Assembly (NCBI RefSeq): GCF_029626235.1
Contig: NZ_JARUBO010000005.1
Coordinates: forward strand, 124,001-188,000
DNA: 64,000 nt
Origin: Micromonospora sp. WMMD1120
GTDB lineage: Bacteria > Actinomycetota > Actinomycetes > Mycobacteriales > Micromonosporaceae
Reading direction: 5' to 3'
The position numbers were made by a program, and so were the translations under genes. Of the stretch, positions 46,232-55,709 are shown one piece after another. Every line of letters begins with the position of its first letter. The first letter of the stretch is position 1. Below the pieces are notes generated by a model. That model searched no databases, had not been told where the DNA came from, and was given only the letters and a program-made list of their open reading frames with translations.

Positions 46232-47050
46232 TCAACGGAAGGTCACCACGTCCGGCGCGCTCACGTCGATCCGATCGGGCTTCTCGTCGAGCAGCGCGGT
46301 CGCCACCCGGGCCTTGTCCGTACCCCGGCTCGCGTCCCCCCAGACCACCGTCCGGTCCCCCCGCAACCGCAGGCTGATCCGGGCCAGCCCCTCCACGTGC
46401 ACGTCCACCAGCTCCGCGCGCAGCTCCGGCGTCAGCGCGCCGAGCACCTCCAGCGCGGCCCGGGTGCCCGGGTCGTCGGCGGCCGGGCGCGCCACAGTCA
46501 CCTGCGGCAGGCCGGCGGGGCGCTGGTCCACGGTGCGGAACGCCGTCCCGCTGCGGTCGATCAGGGCGAACGCCTCCCCCTGCGGCACCACCGCCACCGG
46601 GGTCCGCTCGGTGACCCGCACCACGAGCGTGCCGGGCCAGTCCCGGGACACCGTCGCCCGCTCGACCGCCGGTAGCGCACCGACCCGACGGGCGGCGGCG
46701 GCCAGGTCCACCTGGGCCAGCGGCACCCCGTCCGGTACACCGACCGCGTCGTGCACCTGCACCGGAGTGACCAGGTCGGCGCCCTCCACGCGCACCTCCC
46801 GGACGCCGAACAGCCCGGTGCCCAGCACCGTCCAGGCGACCAGCCCGGCCACCGCGAGCACGCCGGCGGCCACCGCCCAGGGCAGCGCCGCACGCATCCG
46901 ACGCTGCCGGGCGCGGGCCATGAACCGGCGGGTCGAGGGCGGCACCGCGTCGCTGCCGGCCCGGACCAGCTGCCACCGCCGGGCCGGACCCCGACGCGTC
47001 GCGCCGCTGTCGGCGGCGGGGCCGCGCCCCCGGGTCGGGCCCTGACTCAT
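46232..47050 (-). CDS. ftsQ: Cell division protein FtsQ
   Basis: FtsQ links the early and late divisome through the FtsL/FtsB pair. The 272-aa protein has a basic cytosolic N-terminus, one helix (AALPWAVAAGVLAVAGLVAW, about 53-72) and a POTRA domain (FGVREVRVEGADLVTPVQV). The beta domain ends in VVTFR. ATG at 47050 overlaps the murC stop as ATGA. Confidence 0.94.
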   Translation of the reverse strand: MSQGPTRGRGPAADSGATRRGPARRWQLVRAGSDAVPPSTRRFMARARQRRMRAALPWAVAAGVLAVAGLVAWTVLGTGLFGVREVRVEGADLVTPVQVHDAVGVPDGVPLAQVDLAAAARRVGALPAVERATVSRDWPGTLVVRVTERTPVAVVPQGEAFALIDRSGTAFRTVDQRPAGLPQVTVARPAADDPGTRAALEVLGALTPELRAELVDVHVEGLARISLRLRGDRTVVWGDASRGTDKARVATALLDEKPDRIDVSAPDVVTFR

Positions 47051-48612
47051 CCGGCCGTGGGCGCCGAGCCGCCGGGTGCGGTGGTACGACCGAGAGCCGC
47101 GCCGTCGCCGCCGGCCGTGGCCCCGCCCGGCACCGGTTCGCCGACCGCCGGGGTGGTCGCCACCGGGTCCACTGTGGCGGTCGGCGTCGCACCGGCCGCC
47201 CGCGCGCCCAGTGCGGCCAGCAGTTCGTCACCCATCAGCGAGATCGGCGGCGCGCCCATGGTGACCACCACGTCCCCGGGGCGGGCCCGACGGGCCACCT
47301 CGACCGGCGCGGCCTCCCACGAGTCGACGAAGACCTTGCGCTCGTCGGGCAGCGGCACCGCCGCGATCAGGGCCGCCGAGCCCTCACCGGGCTGGCGCAA
47401 CTCACCCGGCCCGAAGACCTCCAGGAGCACCAGCTCGTCGGCGATGGCCAGCCCTTCGGCGATCTCCGCCTGGTTGTCCCGGGTGCGGTAGAGCCGGTAG
47501 GGCTGGAAGACCACGATCAGCCGACCGTCGCCGGCCACCTCACGCAACGTCTGCAACGCCAGGGTGATGGAGGTCGGGTGGTAGGCGTACTCGTCGTAGA
47601 CCAGCACGCCGTCCGCGACGCCCTTGCGCTCGAAGCGCCGTCGCACGCCGGGGAAGACCGCCAGCGCGGCCTCCGCCGCCTCCAGCGGCAGCTCCAGGAG
47701 GTACGCGGCCAGCACGGCGGACGCGCTGTTGAGCCCCATGTGCCGCCCCGGCACCGGCAGCCGGAACTCGCCCAGCGACCGGCCGTCGATCGCGGCCAGG
47801 TAGCGCACCCCCCGGGCGGAGGAGACGATCTCGGTCAACCGCAGGTCGGCGTCGACGGCCTCGCCGTAGGTGAACACCCGCCGCCCCTCGGACCGCAGGC
47901 TCTCGGCCAGCCGCCGACCGCCCGGGTCGTCGGCGCAGGTGATGATGAAACCGTCCGGGTCGGTGAGGCGGGCGAACTCCACGAACGCCGCCTCCAGCGT
48001 CGCGTAGTCGCCGTAGGTGTTGAGGTGGTCCGCCTCGACGTTCGTGATGATCGAGACGTACGGGCGGTAGATGAGGAACGAGCGGTCGCTCTCGTCCGCC
48101 TCGACCACGAAGTGCTCACCCGTGCCGTGGTGGGCCCCCGAGCCGACCTCGGAGATCTCCCCGCCGATCACGAACGACGGGTCCACACCGGCCTGCTGGA
48201 GCACCATCGTCACCATCGAGGTGGTGGTGGTCTTGCCGTGCGTGCCGGCCACCGCGATCGCCCGCCGGCCGGTCATCGCCGCCGCGAGGGCCTCGGAGCG
48301 GTGCAGCACCCGCAGGCCGCGCCGACGCGCCTCGACCAGCTCCAGGTGGTCCGCCGGGATGGCCGAGGAGTAGACGACGGTGTCCACCCCGTCGAGGTTC
48401 GTCGCCTCGTGGCTGAGGTAGATGGTGCCGCCCAGCGCCCGCAGCCCGGCCAGCGAGGGCCACTCCCGCAGGTCGCTGCCGGAGACCCGGATGCCCCGGG
48501 TGAGCAGCAGCCGGGCCACGCCGAGCATGCCCACCCCACCGACGCCGATCAGGTGCACGGCGCCCAGGTCCTCGGCGGTGAGGGTGCCGGCCGGGGTGAA
48601 CTGCGCGGTCAT
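47047..48612 (-). CDS. murC: UDP-N-acetylmuramate-L-alanine ligase
   Basis: MurC adds L-Ala to UDP-MurNAc, the first amino acid of the stem peptide. The 521-aa protein has the Rossmann start VHLIGVGGVGM, the ATP loop VAGTHGKTTTTSM and the HPTSI region of Mur ligases. The C-terminal 40 residues (Ala/Thr/Pro-rich) extend past the usual end. ATG at 48612 overlaps the murG stop as ATGA. Confidence 0.97.
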   Translation of the reverse strand: MTAQFTPAGTLTAEDLGAVHLIGVGGVGMLGVARLLLTRGIRVSGSDLREWPSLAGLRALGGTIYLSHEATNLDGVDTVVYSSAIPADHLELVEARRRGLRVLHRSEALAAAMTGRRAIAVAGTHGKTTTTSMVTMVLQQAGVDPSFVIGGEISEVGSGAHHGTGEHFVVEADESDRSFLIYRPYVSIITNVEADHLNTYGDYATLEAAFVEFARLTDPDGFIITCADDPGGRRLAESLRSEGRRVFTYGEAVDADLRLTEIVSSARGVRYLAAIDGRSLGEFRLPVPGRHMGLNSASAVLAAYLLELPLEAAEAALAVFPGVRRRFERKGVADGVLVYDEYAYHPTSITLALQTLREVAGDGRLIVVFQPYRLYRTRDNQAEIAEGLAIADELVLLEVFGPGELRQPGEGSAALIAAVPLPDERKVFVDSWEAAPVEVARRARPGDVVVTMGAPPISLMGDELLAALGARAAGATPTATVDPVATTPAVGEPVPGGATAGGDGAALGRTTAPGGSAPTAG

Positions 48613-49715
48613 CGGGCCACCGCCGCCATCACGAAGGAGCGCAGCGCCTCGTCACCGTCGCGCCGGCCGTACGCCGCGGCGGCGGCGCCCATCGCGTACA
48701 GCCGCTGGGGGTCGCGGATGAGCGGGATGACGGTGCGCTCCAGCCAGTCCGGGGTCAGCTCCGCGTCGTCGACCAGCAGACCGCCGCCGGCCTCCACCAC
48801 CGGCAACGCGTTGCGCCGCTGCTCCTGGTTGCTGTGCGGGTACGGCACGAAGATCGTCGGCTGCCCGATCGCGGCCACCTCGGCGACGGTCATCGCCCCG
48901 CCCCGGGCGAGCATCAGGTCGGCGGCCGCGTAGCCCAGCTCCATCTCCGACAGGTACGGCAGCGTCACGTACGGCACCGGCAGGTCGGAGGGGATCGGCA
49001 CCGGCTCGTTGCGGGCGCCCATCACGTGCAGCACCTGCACGCCGTTGCGGGCCAGCTCCTTGGCCGCCCCGGAGACCGCCAGGTTGATCGTCCGGGCGCC
49101 GGAGGAGCCGCCGGAGACGAAGAGCACCGGCAGGTCCGGGCGGAGCCCGAAGTGGGCGCGGGCGGCGTTGCGCAGCGCGTACCGGTCCAGGCTGGTGATG
49201 CTGCGCCGCAGCGGCACCCCGACCACCGTGGCGTCGCGCAGCGACTCGGCCTGGCTCGGCTGGTGCGGGAAGCCCACCGCGACGTTCTTGGTGAACTTCA
49301 TGCCCAACCGGTTGGCCACCCCCGGCGGCACGTTCACCTCGTGGATCACCATCGGCAGCTCCCGGCGCCACGCGGCCAGGTAGGCCGGCACCGAGACGTA
49401 CCCGCCGAAGCCGACCACCGCGTCGGCCCGCACCTCGTCGATCACCTTGCCCGCGGCGCGCGCCGCGGTCCACATCCGGCCCGGGGTACGGACCAGGTTC
49501 ATGTTCACCGAGCGGGGGAGCTGGTACGCCGGGATCTGTCGCAGGTCGTAGCCGTGCGGCGGGATCAGGTCGTTCTCCATGCCCCGGGGTGTGCCGAGGC
49601 AGGTGATCCGGACGCCCGGGTCGTGTCGGCGCAGGCAGTCGGCGAAGGCGAGCAGCGGGTAGACGTGCCCCCCGGTGCCCCCTCCCGCGAGCACCACCGA
49701 ACGCAGCGGACCCAT
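48609..49715 (-). CDS. murG: UDP-GlcNAc transferase of lipid II synthesis
   Basis: MurG adds GlcNAc to lipid I on the inner face of the membrane, giving lipid II. The 368-aa GT-B enzyme has GGGTGGHVYPLLAFAD, a typical FGGYVSVPAY loop, SGGSSGARTIN and RGGAMTVAEV. ATG at 49715 shares its A with the ftsW stop (TGATG), so both genes are coupled. Confidence 0.97.
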   Translation of the reverse strand: MGPLRSVVLAGGGTGGHVYPLLAFADCLRRHDPGVRITCLGTPRGMENDLIPPHGYDLRQIPAYQLPRSVNMNLVRTPGRMWTAARAAGKVIDEVRADAVVGFGGYVSVPAYLAAWRRELPMVIHEVNVPPGVANRLGMKFTKNVAVGFPHQPSQAESLRDATVVGVPLRRSITSLDRYALRNAARAHFGLRPDLPVLFVSGGSSGARTINLAVSGAAKELARNGVQVLHVMGARNEPVPIPSDLPVPYVTLPYLSEMELGYAAADLMLARGGAMTVAEVAAIGQPTIFVPYPHSNQEQRRNALPVVEAGGGLLVDDAELTPDWLERTVIPLIRDPQRLYAMGAAAAAYGRRDGDEALRSFVMAAVAR

Positions 49716-51325
49716 CAGCGTCTCCTCTCGCTCGCCGTACCCCTGCGGTCGCGGTCCTGTCGGACCCCGCGCGGCGCGGCCTGGTCGTCGTGGCGCCGCT
49801 CGCGGGACCGGGGCACTGACCCTCGGTCACCCGGCGGAGTCGCCGGGCGGCGACGCCGGCCGGGAAGCGGCGGCAACGGGGCCCAGAGTAGTCGGACCCA
49901 CCGGGCCGGCGGACGGGCATGCAGCGCTCTGGCCGCATCGGGTTCGGCGCGGGCGAAGGAGGCCAGCATGCCGATGCCGGCCAACGTCACCACCAGGGCG
50001 CTTCCGCCGTCGGAGATGAACGGCAGCGGCAGACCGGTGATCGGCAGCAGGCCGACCACCCCACCGATGTTGATCACGGCCTGGCTGACCAGCCAGGTGG
50101 TCACCGCGGCGGCGGCGAGCCGCCGGAACGGGTCGTCGACCCGCCGGGCGATCCGCAGACCGGTGTACGCGAGCACGGCGAACAGGCTGAGCACCACCGC
50201 GCAGCCGATCACGCCCAACTCCTCGGCGATGACGGCGAAGATGAAGTCGTTGTGCGCCTCGGGCAGCCAGTCCCACTTCAGGCTGCCCTTGCCCAGCCCG
50301 ACACCGAACCAGCCGCCGTGCTCGATGGCCAGTCGGCCCTGGTGGAACTGGTAGCAGGGGTCGCCGCACTCCTCCGGTGGCGGCGGATTGAGGAACAGGG
50401 TCAGCCGGGCCAGCCGGTAGTTGTCCGCGCCGCGCTCGCCGGAGCCGGCGCCGAGCGAGGCCACCGCGACGAGCAGACCGACGCCGAGCAGCCCGAGCAC
50501 CGTCAGCGCGCCGAACACCCGCATCCGCACGCCGGCCGCCCAGAGCAGACCGACCACGAGCGCCAGCAGGCAGAGCATGGTGCCCACGTCGTTGTAGCCG
50601 ACCAGGACGAACAGCAGACCCATCACCGGGAAGAGCGGGGTGGCCAGCTCCCGCCACCAGCCCAGCATGGCGCCCTTGCGGGCGATCAGGTGCGCGCCCC
50701 AGAGCACCAGCGCGAACTTGGCCAGCTCGGACGGCTGCACCTGGATCCCGCCGATGAACAGCCAGAGCAGCCGCGCCTCGACCGGGCCGACCCGGGCGGA
50801 CTCCTGGTCGGTGAGCCGGGCGTACGCCAGCAGCAGGTTGAGCACCAACAGCAGGGCGATCGCGGTGAACAGCAGCGGCCGGCCCAGCGAGCGGTAGGTG
50901 CTGGCGGGCAGGCGCTGGCAGACCCAGAACGCCCCGATGCCGATCACCGCGAAGATCGCCTGCTTGGTCACCGACGCGGAGGCGTTGCCGTCCTCGGCGT
51001 AGTCCTTCACGCTGGTCGCGGAGAAGACCATCGTCAGCCCGATCAGCAGCAGCAGGCCGGCGCTGGACAACAGCAGGTAGTAGCTGGCCAGCGGTCGGTC
51101 CAGCAGGCCCCGCAGCGCGGTGAGCCCGCTGGCCGCGTCGAACCCGCGCAGCGGCGCCGGCGCGCTCTCCCGGGCCGCCCCGCCGGGCTCCGGCCCGCGT
51201 ACGCCGTCCGGTGGCGCGGTCGCCTCGACGGTGCGCGCCGCGCCCGGTGACCGTCGCTGTCGACCGGCTGCCCTGTCGTCGGTGCCGAGTTCCTCCCCCA
51301 CACCCACATCATCACCGTTGAACAC
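49715..51325 (-). CDS. ftsW: Septal peptidoglycan polymerase FtsW
   Basis: FtsW is the SEDS glycosyltransferase that works with the class B PBP at the septum. The 536-aa protein has ten helices from about residue 78, the SEDS motifs VQPSELAKFALVLW and GWFGVGLGKGSLKW, the catalytic Asp region EAHNDFIFAV, and LPFISDGGSALV. The N-terminal 75 residues and C-terminal 60 residues are charged and disordered. GTG at 51325 has GGGGTG upstream. Upstream of it, where murD is usual, are only 200 bp with an inverted repeat. Confidence 0.95.
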   Translation of the reverse strand: MFNGDDVGVGEELGTDDRAAGRQRRSPGAARTVEATAPPDGVRGPEPGGAARESAPAPLRGFDAASGLTALRGLLDRPLASYYLLLSSAGLLLLIGLTMVFSATSVKDYAEDGNASASVTKQAIFAVIGIGAFWVCQRLPASTYRSLGRPLLFTAIALLLVLNLLLAYARLTDQESARVGPVEARLLWLFIGGIQVQPSELAKFALVLWGAHLIARKGAMLGWWRELATPLFPVMGLLFVLVGYNDVGTMLCLLALVVGLLWAAGVRMRVFGALTVLGLLGVGLLVAVASLGAGSGERGADNYRLARLTLFLNPPPPEECGDPCYQFHQGRLAIEHGGWFGVGLGKGSLKWDWLPEAHNDFIFAVIAEELGVIGCAVVLSLFAVLAYTGLRIARRVDDPFRRLAAAAVTTWLVSQAVINIGGVVGLLPITGLPLPFISDGGSALVVTLAGIGMLASFARAEPDAARALHARPPARWVRLLWAPLPPLPGRRRRPATPPGDRGSVPRSRERRHDDQAAPRGVRQDRDRRGTASERRR

Positions 51326-51403
51326 GCGCGAGCACCCCAGAACACCACCCCCGGCGTGTCGCCGCCCCCGCCCCCCGCGCGCCCCCGGCCCCCGGCCCCC
51401 GCT

Positions 51404-51471
51404 GATCTTGCACTTTCTGTCCCGGCGAAAACCCCGAAGCGGGACATTCCGGCGTACGAAAGTGCAAGATC
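51404..51471. repeat. GATCTTGC inverted repeat, copy C (in the murD slot)
   Basis: Perfect 14-bp arms GATCTTGCACTTTC (51404-51417) and GAAAGTGCAAGATC (51458-51471). An inner pair TGTCCCG/CGGGACA gives a long two-step stem. Flanks are C-rich on the left and G-rich on the right. It lies between mraY and ftsW and could end or weaken transcription there. Confidence 0.9.
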
Positions 51472-51525
51472 GACGGAGATCGGGGCGGGGCGCGCGGCGG
51501 GTGGGCTAGCGGGGGCGGGGGCGGG

Positions 51526-52650
51526 TCAGACCATGTTGGCGAGGAACTCGCTGTAGAACAGGCCCAGGGCGATGGCCACGCCGATGCCGGCGATGATCCA
51601 GAAGCGGACCACGATGTTGACCTCGCTCCAGCCGGCCAACTCGAAGTGGTGCTGGAGCGGGGACATCCGGAACACCCGTTTACCGGTGGTCTTGAAGGAG
51701 ATGATCTGGATCACCACGGACATCGTGATGATCACGAACAGCCCGCCGATGATGGGCAGCAGCAGGATCGTCCGGGTGGACATCGCCATGCCGGCGATCA
51801 GTCCGCCCAGACCCAGCGCACCGGTGTCACCCATGAAGATCCGCGCCGGTGACGTGTTCCACCACAGGAAGCCCACACAGGCCCCGGCCGCCGCCCCGGC
51901 GATCAGCGCGATCTCCAGCGGATCGCGCACCTCGTAGCAGTACGGCTGGGTGTAGCTCGGGTCGGCGCACCAGTGCCGGTACTGCCAGAAGGCGATGAGC
52001 GCGTACGCGCTCAGCACCATCACCGACGCGCCGGTGGCGAGACCGTCCAGGCCGTCGGTGAGGTTGACGCCGTTCGTCGCGGCCATCACCACGAAGATGA
52101 AGATGATCACCGCGCCGACCTTGCTGACCTCCAGGGCGTCGATGTCCCGGATGAAGCTCAGCGTCGTGCTGCCCACTGTCTGCGTGTTCGTCGCGTTGCC
52201 CGTGGCGTCGGTCATCGTGCTGGGGAACCACAGCGCGATGACCCCGAAGACCGCGCCGACCAGGATCTGGCCGAGCAGCTTGCCGCGCTTGTTCAGCCCG
52301 GCGCTGTTGCGCTTGCGCACCTTGAGGAAGTCGTCGAGGAAGCCCACCGCGCCGGAGAACACCATCAGCCCCAGCAGCACCAGCGCGGTGATCGTCGGCT
52401 CGACCTGCGCGATCTGCTGGTCCGGCAGGGTGGTCAGGGCCAGGTGCCCGGCCACGTACGCGATCACCGTGGCCAGGATGAAGACCACGCCACCCATGGT
52501 GGGGGTGCCCTTCTTGCCCTGGTGCATGGCCGGGCCGTCGGTACGGATCGGCTGACCGGCCTTGAGCCGGGTGAACACCTTGATCGCGATGGGGGTGCAG
52601 AACAGCGAGACGAGGAAGGCCACCCCCATGGCGACGATGACCGCCCTCAT
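51526..52650 (-). CDS. mraY: Phospho-MurNAc-pentapeptide translocase
   Basis: MraY joins phospho-MurNAc-pentapeptide to undecaprenyl phosphate, giving lipid I. The 374-aa protein has ten helices. Catalytic motifs are [34 protein letters not shown] and the histidine-rich HHFELAGW near the end. The extracytoplasmic loop with [10 protein letters not shown] is long, as in other actinobacteria. ATG at 52650 overlaps the murF stop as ATGA and uses a GAAGG Shine-Dalgarno at the edge of a dispersed repeat. Confidence 0.97.
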   Translation of the reverse strand: MRAVIVAMGVAFLVSLFCTPIAIKVFTRLKAGQPIRTDGPAMHQGKKGTPTMGGVVFILATVIAYVAGHLALTTLPDQQIAQVEPTITALVLLGLMVFSGAVGFLDDFLKVRKRNSAGLNKRGKLLGQILVGAVFGVIALWFPSTMTDATGNATNTQTVGSTTLSFIRDIDALEVSKVGAVIIFIFVVMAATNGVNLTDGLDGLATGASVMVLSAYALIAFWQYRHWCADPSYTQPYCYEVRDPLEIALIAGAAAGACVGFLWWNTSPARIFMGDTGALGLGGLIAGMAMSTRTILLLPIIGGLFVIITMSVVIQIISFKTTGKRVFRMSPLQHHFELAGWSEVNIVVRFWIIAGIGVAIALGLFYSEFLANMV

Positions 52651-54098
52651 TCGGTGCCACCTTCAGTCGCGACTGCGGGGCTCGCAAGCTCGCTCCTCGC
52701 GCTCCGGACCGACTCCGCACCGGCGTCGGCGCGCAGGGCGTCGGCCACCTCCCAGGTCCGGTACCGGGAACCCTTGACCAGTACGACGTCACCCGGTCGT
52801 AGCTCGTCCCGCAGCACCTCGACGGCCGCCGCCTGATCGGTGAGCAGCACCGACTCTCCTCCCCAGTTCGCTACCGCTGTCGCGCCTTCGTGGATCGGCG
52901 CGGCCGGCTCGCCCACCACGAGCAGCCGGTCGACGCCCAACTCGGCCACGAGTCGGCCGATCTCGGCATGGCCGTCGTGCTCGAACGGGCCCAGCTCGGC
53001 CATGTAACCGAGCACCGCGACGGTACGCCGTCCCTGACCGATGCTCGCCAACGCCCGCACCGCCACCGCCATCGAGGCCGGGTTGGCGTTGTACGAGTCG
53101 TCGATGACGGTGACCCCGTCGGCGCGGTCGAAGACGTCCATCCGCCGGGTCGAGACCAACCCCAGCTCGCCGAGGGCCACGGCCAGCTCGGCCAGCGGCA
53201 TGCCCAGCTCCCGGGCGACCGCCGCCGCGGCGAGCGTGTTGCCGACCTGGTGCCGGCCGGTCACCGCGAGCCGCACCGGCGCGCGTCCCTCCGGCGTGAC
53301 AAGGGTGTACGACGCGCGCCCCCGCTCGTCGAGCGTGACGTCCTCGGCGCGCACGTCGGTAGACGGCGCCTCGCCGTACCGGACCACCCGGGCCCGGGTA
53401 CGGCTCGCCATCGCGTCCACCCGGGGGTCGTCGGCGTTCAGCACGGCGAGCCCGTCCGGCGGCAGCGCCTCGACCAGCTCGCCCTTGGCCTGGGCGATCG
53501 CGTCCTGCGAACCGAACTCGCCGATGTGCGACGTGCCGACGTTGAGCACCACGGAGATCCGGGGCGGCACCACCTCGCACAGGTACCGTACGTGCCCGAT
53601 CCCCCGCGCGCCCTTCTCCAGCACCAGGTAGCGGGTGTCCGGTCCGGCCTGCAACGCGGTGTACGGGTGTCCCAGCTCGTTGTTGAACGACCCGGGCGGC
53701 GCCACGGTGTCCCCGAGGCGGGCGGTGAGCTGACCGATCAGGTCCTTGGTGGTGGTCTTGCCGGAGGAGCCGGTGATGCCGACCACGGTCAGACCGGGCA
53801 GCCGGTCCACCGCGGCGCGGGCCAGCCGGCCCATCGCGGTCAGGGCGTCGTCGACCAGCACCATCGGCACCCCGGGCACCTCGCGGCTGCCGAGCACCGC
53901 CACCGCGCCGGCCTCGATCGCCGTCGCCGCGTAGTCGTGCCCGTCGACCTTCTCCCCGGGGAAGGCCACGAAGAGCGAACCGGGACCCACCTTGCGCGAG
54001 TCGAACTCCACAGTGCCGGTGACGGCGCTGGCCGGGTCGGCGGCCACCAGCCGCCCGTCGACCGCTTCGGCCACCTCGGCCAGGCTCAGCGCGATCAC
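52647..54098 (-). CDS. murF: UDP-MurNAc-tripeptide-D-Ala-D-Ala ligase
   Basis: MurF adds the D-Ala-D-Ala dipeptide. The 483-aa protein has the ATP loop [14 protein letters not shown], the NELG(H)P region of MurF and [10 protein letters not shown]. The last 22 residues come from a dispersed repeat that reads in frame here ([14 protein letters not shown]), so the tail is not conserved. ATG at 54098 overlaps the murE stop as ATGA. Confidence 0.97.
   Translation of the reverse strand: MIALSLAEVAEAVDGRLVAADPASAVTGTVEFDSRKVGPGSLFVAFPGEKVDGHDYAATAIEAGAVAVLGSREVPGVPMVLVDDALTAMGRLARAAVDRLPGLTVVGITGSSGKTTTKDLIGQLTARLGDTVAPPGSFNNELGHPYTALQAGPDTRYLVLEKGARGIGHVRYLCEVVPPRISVVLNVGTSHIGEFGSQDAIAQAKGELVEALPPDGLAVLNADDPRVDAMASRTRARVVRYGEAPSTDVRAEDVTLDERGRASYTLVTPEGRAPVRLAVTGRHQVGNTLAAAAVARELGMPLAELAVALGELGLVSTRRMDVFDRADGVTVIDDSYNANPASMAVAVRALASIGQGRRTVAVLGYMAELGPFEHDGHAEIGRLVAELGVDRLLVVGEPAAPIHEGATAVANWGGESVLLTDQAAAVEVLRDELRPGDVVLVKGSRYRTWEVADALRADAGAESVRSARSELASPAVATEGGTE
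52661..52704 (-). repeat. Stop-to-Shine-Dalgarno repeat inside the murF 3' end
   Basis: A variant copy with GAGCGCGAGGAGCGAGC at one end and GAGCCCCGCAGTCGCGA at the other. The TGA that begins the other copies reads GGA here, so murF runs through the element and stops after the GAAGG ribosome site, in an ATGA overlap with mraY. Confidence 0.8.
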
Positions 54099-55618
54099 CG
54101 CTGACCCGCCAGGTTGCCGAAGCGGGCCCGCAGCGCGTCGGCCAACTCGATGCTGTCGTCGAACGGAAACACCTCGCCCGCCACCTCCTGGCCCCGCTCA
54201 TGCCCCTTGCCGAGCAGCGCGACCACGTCACCCGGCTCGGCCAGCCGGACCGCCTCGTCGATGGCGGCGCGACGGCCGGCCACCTCGATGATCCGCGCGG
54301 GCGTCCCCGCCCGGTACGCCCCGGCCAACACCTCGGCGCGGATCTCCGCCGGGTCCTCGGTCCGCGGGTTGTCGTCGGTCACCAGCACCACGTCGGCCCC
54401 CTGGGCGGCGGCGGCGCCCATCACCGGCCGTTTGCCCCGGTCCCGGTCCCCGCCGGCGCCGAGCACACAGATCAGCCGGCCGGCGCTCAGCTCACGCAGC
54501 GCGGCCAGCGCGGCCACTATCGCGTCCGACTTGTGCGCGTAGTCGACCACCCCGCGTACCGGCGCGGACACGTCGACGAGCTGCAACCGCCCCGGCACGC
54601 CGCCGCAGGCGGCCACGCCGTCCGCCGCGGTCGCCGGGTCCACCCCGGCGCCGACCAGCATGGCGATGGCCAGCAGCGCGTTCGCCACGTTGTGCCGGCC
54701 GGGCAGCGCGACCCCGGCGGGCACGGTCAGCCCGTCCGGGCCGTGGGCGGTGAACCGCTGGGCGTACCCCTCGCCGTTGACACCGTCGGCCCACCAGGTC
54801 GCGGCCTGGTCGCCGGCCGCCGAGTAGCTGACGGTGGCGGGCTTGAACAGCGGTGTCAACGCCGGGTCGTCGTGGTTGAGCACCTCGACCGCGCAGCGCC
54901 CGTCGAAGAGCTGCGCCTTCGCGGCGAAGTAGTCGTCGCTGTCGGCGTGGAAGTCCAGGTGGTCGGAGCCGAAGTTGGTGTAGCCGCCGACGGCGAACCG
55001 CACCCCGCCCACCCGGCCCATCGCCAGCGCGTGGCTGGAGACCTCCATGACCACCGCCGTGACGCCGCGCTCGCGGGCGGTGGCCAGCATGGCGTGCAGG
55101 TCGGTCGCCTCCGGGGTGGTGCGCACACTGTCGATCACCAGGTCACCGAGGCGGGTCTCCACGGTCCCGACCAGCCCGGTGGTGTGGCCGGCGGCCCGCA
55201 GCCCCGACTCGACCAGGTACGCCGTGGAGGTCTTGCCGGCGGTGCCGGTCACCCCGATCACGGTCAGGTCGGCGGTCGGGTCGCCGTAGACGGCCGAGGC
55301 CAGCTCGCCGAGCACCGCGCGCGGGTCGGGAACCACCAGCAGGGGCAGACCGCTCGCCGCCGCCAGCTCCGCGCCCGCCGGGTCGGTCAGCACCGCCACG
55401 GCACCCGCCTCGGCGGCCCCGACGGCGAACTCCGCGCCGTGCCGGCGGGCCCCGGGCAGTGCCGCGTACAGGTCGCCGGGGCGGACCTCCTGGCTGGCGT
55501 GGGTGGCCCCGGTGACGGTCACCGCGGCGGCGTCGAGCGGGAGGTCGACGGCGAGCCGGACGGCGAGATCACCGAGCCGGACTCCGGTCACGGTACGTGG
55601 ACGTGGATTGCCGGGCAC
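54095..55618 (-). CDS. murE: UDP-MurNAc-dipeptide-meso-diaminopimelate ligase
   Basis: MurE adds the third residue of the stem peptide. The 507-aa protein has the ATP loop GVTGTAGKTSTAYL, SSHALAMGR and the specificity motif DDNPR, which selects meso-diaminopimelate over lysine, as expected for Micromonosporaceae. The start is uncertain. GTG at 55618 lies 8 nt after a TAGGGT hexamer and is preferred. GTG at 55657 would add 13 residues. Overlaps murF by ATGA. Confidence 0.95.
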   Translation of the reverse strand: MPGNPRPRTVTGVRLGDLAVRLAVDLPLDAAAVTVTGATHASQEVRPGDLYAALPGARRHGAEFAVGAAEAGAVAVLTDPAGAELAAASGLPLLVVPDPRAVLGELASAVYGDPTADLTVIGVTGTAGKTSTAYLVESGLRAAGHTTGLVGTVETRLGDLVIDSVRTTPEATDLHAMLATARERGVTAVVMEVSSHALAMGRVGGVRFAVGGYTNFGSDHLDFHADSDDYFAAKAQLFDGRCAVEVLNHDDPALTPLFKPATVSYSAAGDQAATWWADGVNGEGYAQRFTAHGPDGLTVPAGVALPGRHNVANALLAIAMLVGAGVDPATAADGVAACGGVPGRLQLVDVSAPVRGVVDYAHKSDAIVAALAALRELSAGRLICVLGAGGDRDRGKRPVMGAAAAQGADVVLVTDDNPRTEDPAEIRAEVLAGAYRAGTPARIIEVAGRRAAIDEAVRLAEPGDVVALLGKGHERGQEVAGEVFPFDDSIELADALRARFGNLAGQR

Positions 55619-55626
55619 GGCGTCAG

Positions 55627-55632
55627 ACCCTA
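55627..55632 (-). promoter_or_regulatory. Candidate -10 (TAGGGT) before murE
   Basis: TAGGGT on the minus strand lies 8 nt before the GTG at 55618. It would give the murE-murF-mraY part of the cluster its own leaderless promoter. Confidence 0.4.
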
Positions 55633-55709
55633 CCCGGTCGTCCGGTTCCGGCCGCACAGCCGCCCCGGTGGTTCGTCGGCACTCACCGATGATGTCCCGC
55701 CGCCCCTGC

